Positions 63,165 through 64,000 of a stretch of DNA of 64,000 bases are shown here, in pieces (position 1 is the stretch's first letter; the number at the start of each line of letters is the position of its first letter). This DNA is from Christiangramia sp. OXR-203 (lineage in GTDB: Bacteria > Bacteroidota > Bacteroidia > Flavobacteriales > Flavobacteriaceae). Location: contig NZ_CP139698.1 of the NCBI RefSeq assembly GCF_034372165.1, positions 2,356,001-2,420,000 of the forward strand, in the 5' to 3' direction. The notes under the pieces were generated by a model that ran no database searches, was not told the origin of the DNA, and saw only the letters and a list, made by a program, of their open reading frames with translations. Position numbers and translations under genes: made by a program.

Positions 63165-64000
63165 ATGATAGACACAAGAATACTCGAAATCACGGCAGAA
63201 CTGGCAAAGGCAGATAATATCGTGATCGTCCCGCACAAAGGACCTGATGGTGATGCGATGGGCTCTACTCTTGGATTAATGCATTTTTTAAGAGATAAAG
63301 GTCATAAAGCGAATGTTATTGCTCCTAACGATTATCCACATTTTTTAAAGTGGCTTCCAGGTAGTGAGGAAGTTTATATATATGAGCAGCAAAAAGAAGT
63401 TTCAGATCAATTGATCGCTGAAGCTCAGATCGTTTTTACACTGGATTTTAATGACCTATCCCGATGCGGTGGAATGGTGGAATCCCTTAAAGCTTCTGAT
63501 GCTGTTTTTGTGATGATAGATCACCACCAGGAACCTTCAGATTATGCTCATTATACTTATAGTGATTCCACGATGAGTTCGACCTGCGAGATGGTACACA
63601 AATTCATAGAAAAGTTACGTGCTGGCAAACAGATCACTCCTGAGATTGCCACCTGTTTATACACCGGAATCATGACAGATACAGGAAGCTTCAGATTTAG
63701 CTCTACTTCCAGTGATACGCATCGTGTTATCGCAGACCTGATGGACAAGGGAGCGAAAAATTCTGAGATTCATAATTATATCTACGACACCAATTCTGGA
63801 AATAAACTGCAGTTGCTTGGAACCGCACTTCAGAACTTAAAAGTGATTTCAGAATTTAATACCGCTTACATCAGCCTTACTCAGGAAGAGTTGGACCGTC
63901 ATAATTTCAAGAAAGGTGACACTGAAGGCTTTGTAAATTACGGTTTAAGTCTGGATGGAATTAAATTTGCAGTCATTTTTATTGAAAATGAGAGTGAGAA
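63165..64000 (+). CDS. DHH-family phosphoesterase, NrnA-like (cut by window end)
   Basis: An open frame of 278 codons runs from the ATG at 63165 to the window end. It begins MIDTRILEIT and carries HKGPDGDAMGS (metal-binding Asp residues), FTLDFNDLSR, and the DHH motif IDHHQEPSDY. TGIMTDTGSFRFSSTS follows, typical of bifunctional oligoribonuclease / pAp phosphatase NrnA. It degrades short RNAs or 3',5'-pAp. About 60-70 residues at the C-terminus (the DHHA1 region) are probably missing from the window. Confidence 0.9.
   Translation, partial: MIDTRILEITAELAKADNIVIVPHKGPDGDAMGSTLGLMHFLRDKGHKANVIAPNDYPHFLKWLPGSEEVYIYEQQKEVSDQLIAEAQIVFTLDFNDLSRCGGMVESLKASDAVFVMIDHHQEPSDYAHYTYSDSTMSSTCEMVHKFIEKLRAGKQITPEIATCLYTGIMTDTGSFRFSSTSSDTHRVIADLMDKGAKNSEIHNYIYDTNSGNKLQLLGTALQNLKVISEFNTAYISLTQEELDRHNFKKGDTEGFVNYGLSLDGIKFAVIFIENESE

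Overview
The window looks like chromosomal DNA of a marine Flavobacteriaceae member (Bacteroidota; my best guess is the Gramella/Christiangramia group). The evidence is the low G+C content, promoters of the TTG-N(17-20)-TAnnTTTG type, many Lys/Asn-rich lipoproteins and SusD-free small secreted proteins, a T9SS C-terminal sorting domain, an IntDOT-like integrase, and the block parA-parB-DUF5683-dapB-lepB-wbqC next to rhomboid-rhomboid-mutL-ribH-recF. The taxonomic assignment is inference; no 16S gene is present.

Layout. 1-9.3 kb: small envelope and metabolic genes (a MORN-repeat lipoprotein with a MACPF/CDC-like C-terminus, a DUF6624 protein, a beta-lactamase-fold hydrolase, nudK, a flavodoxin-like reductase, an ABC ATPase with a tiny membrane partner, a lipoprotein methyltransferase). 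9.3-13.1 kb: a gene remnant, a PepSY protein, a GT2, tRNA-Pro(GGG), an aldo/keto reductase and an S33-like hydrolase. 13.2-17.3 kb: a YaiO-like barrel converging on a processive GT2 / HEAT / degenerate-receiver operon, probably an exopolysaccharide system. 17.7-23.6 kb: a signalling locus with a CheY-like regulator, an H-NOX haem sensor and a four-PAS histidine kinase in one operon, then 1.5 kb of decayed FIST-domain and histidine-kinase sequence, then an intact Hpt protein and a LytTR regulator. 23.7-29.1 kb: a manC-like gene, an unknown secreted protein, a non-coding stretch with a uvrA fragment, a STAS protein and a GT4. 29.1-31.9 kb: an RsbQ-type hydrolase paired with a PAS hybrid kinase carrying receiver and Hpt domains.

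32.2-37.4 kb is a small integrated element at the 3' end of tRNA-Pro(TGG). It has 16-bp direct repeats at both ends, an IntDOT-like tyrosine recombinase, inner 19-bp repeats near both ends, a secreted M43-type metalloprotease with a T9SS tail, and a lipoprotein. The tRNA's presumed original terminator now lies beyond the far end of the element, and the element supplies a replacement.

37.6-64 kb is conserved core: a PQQ sugar dehydrogenase plus cytochrome c; udk, divIC, both methylmalonyl-CoA mutase subunits and a dienoyl-CoA-reductase-like SDR in one operon; an M16 protease; the parAB-dapB-lepB-wbqC operon; a converging endonuclease/rhomboid/rhomboid/mutL operon; ribH and a TPR protein; recF, a lipoprotein and a DciA-like DUF721 protein; ndk; a PhoD-like phosphatase; and the start of an nrnA-like DHH phosphoesterase cut by the window end.

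The most interesting parts are the H-NOX operon with the adjoining decayed FIST/kinase module, the RsbQ-PAS-hybrid kinase pair, the tRNA-Pro element, and the possible pore-forming-fold lipoprotein at the start. Many track-style starts were TTG codons just upstream of better ATG codons; I moved starts to the ATG where signal peptides or family length supported it.
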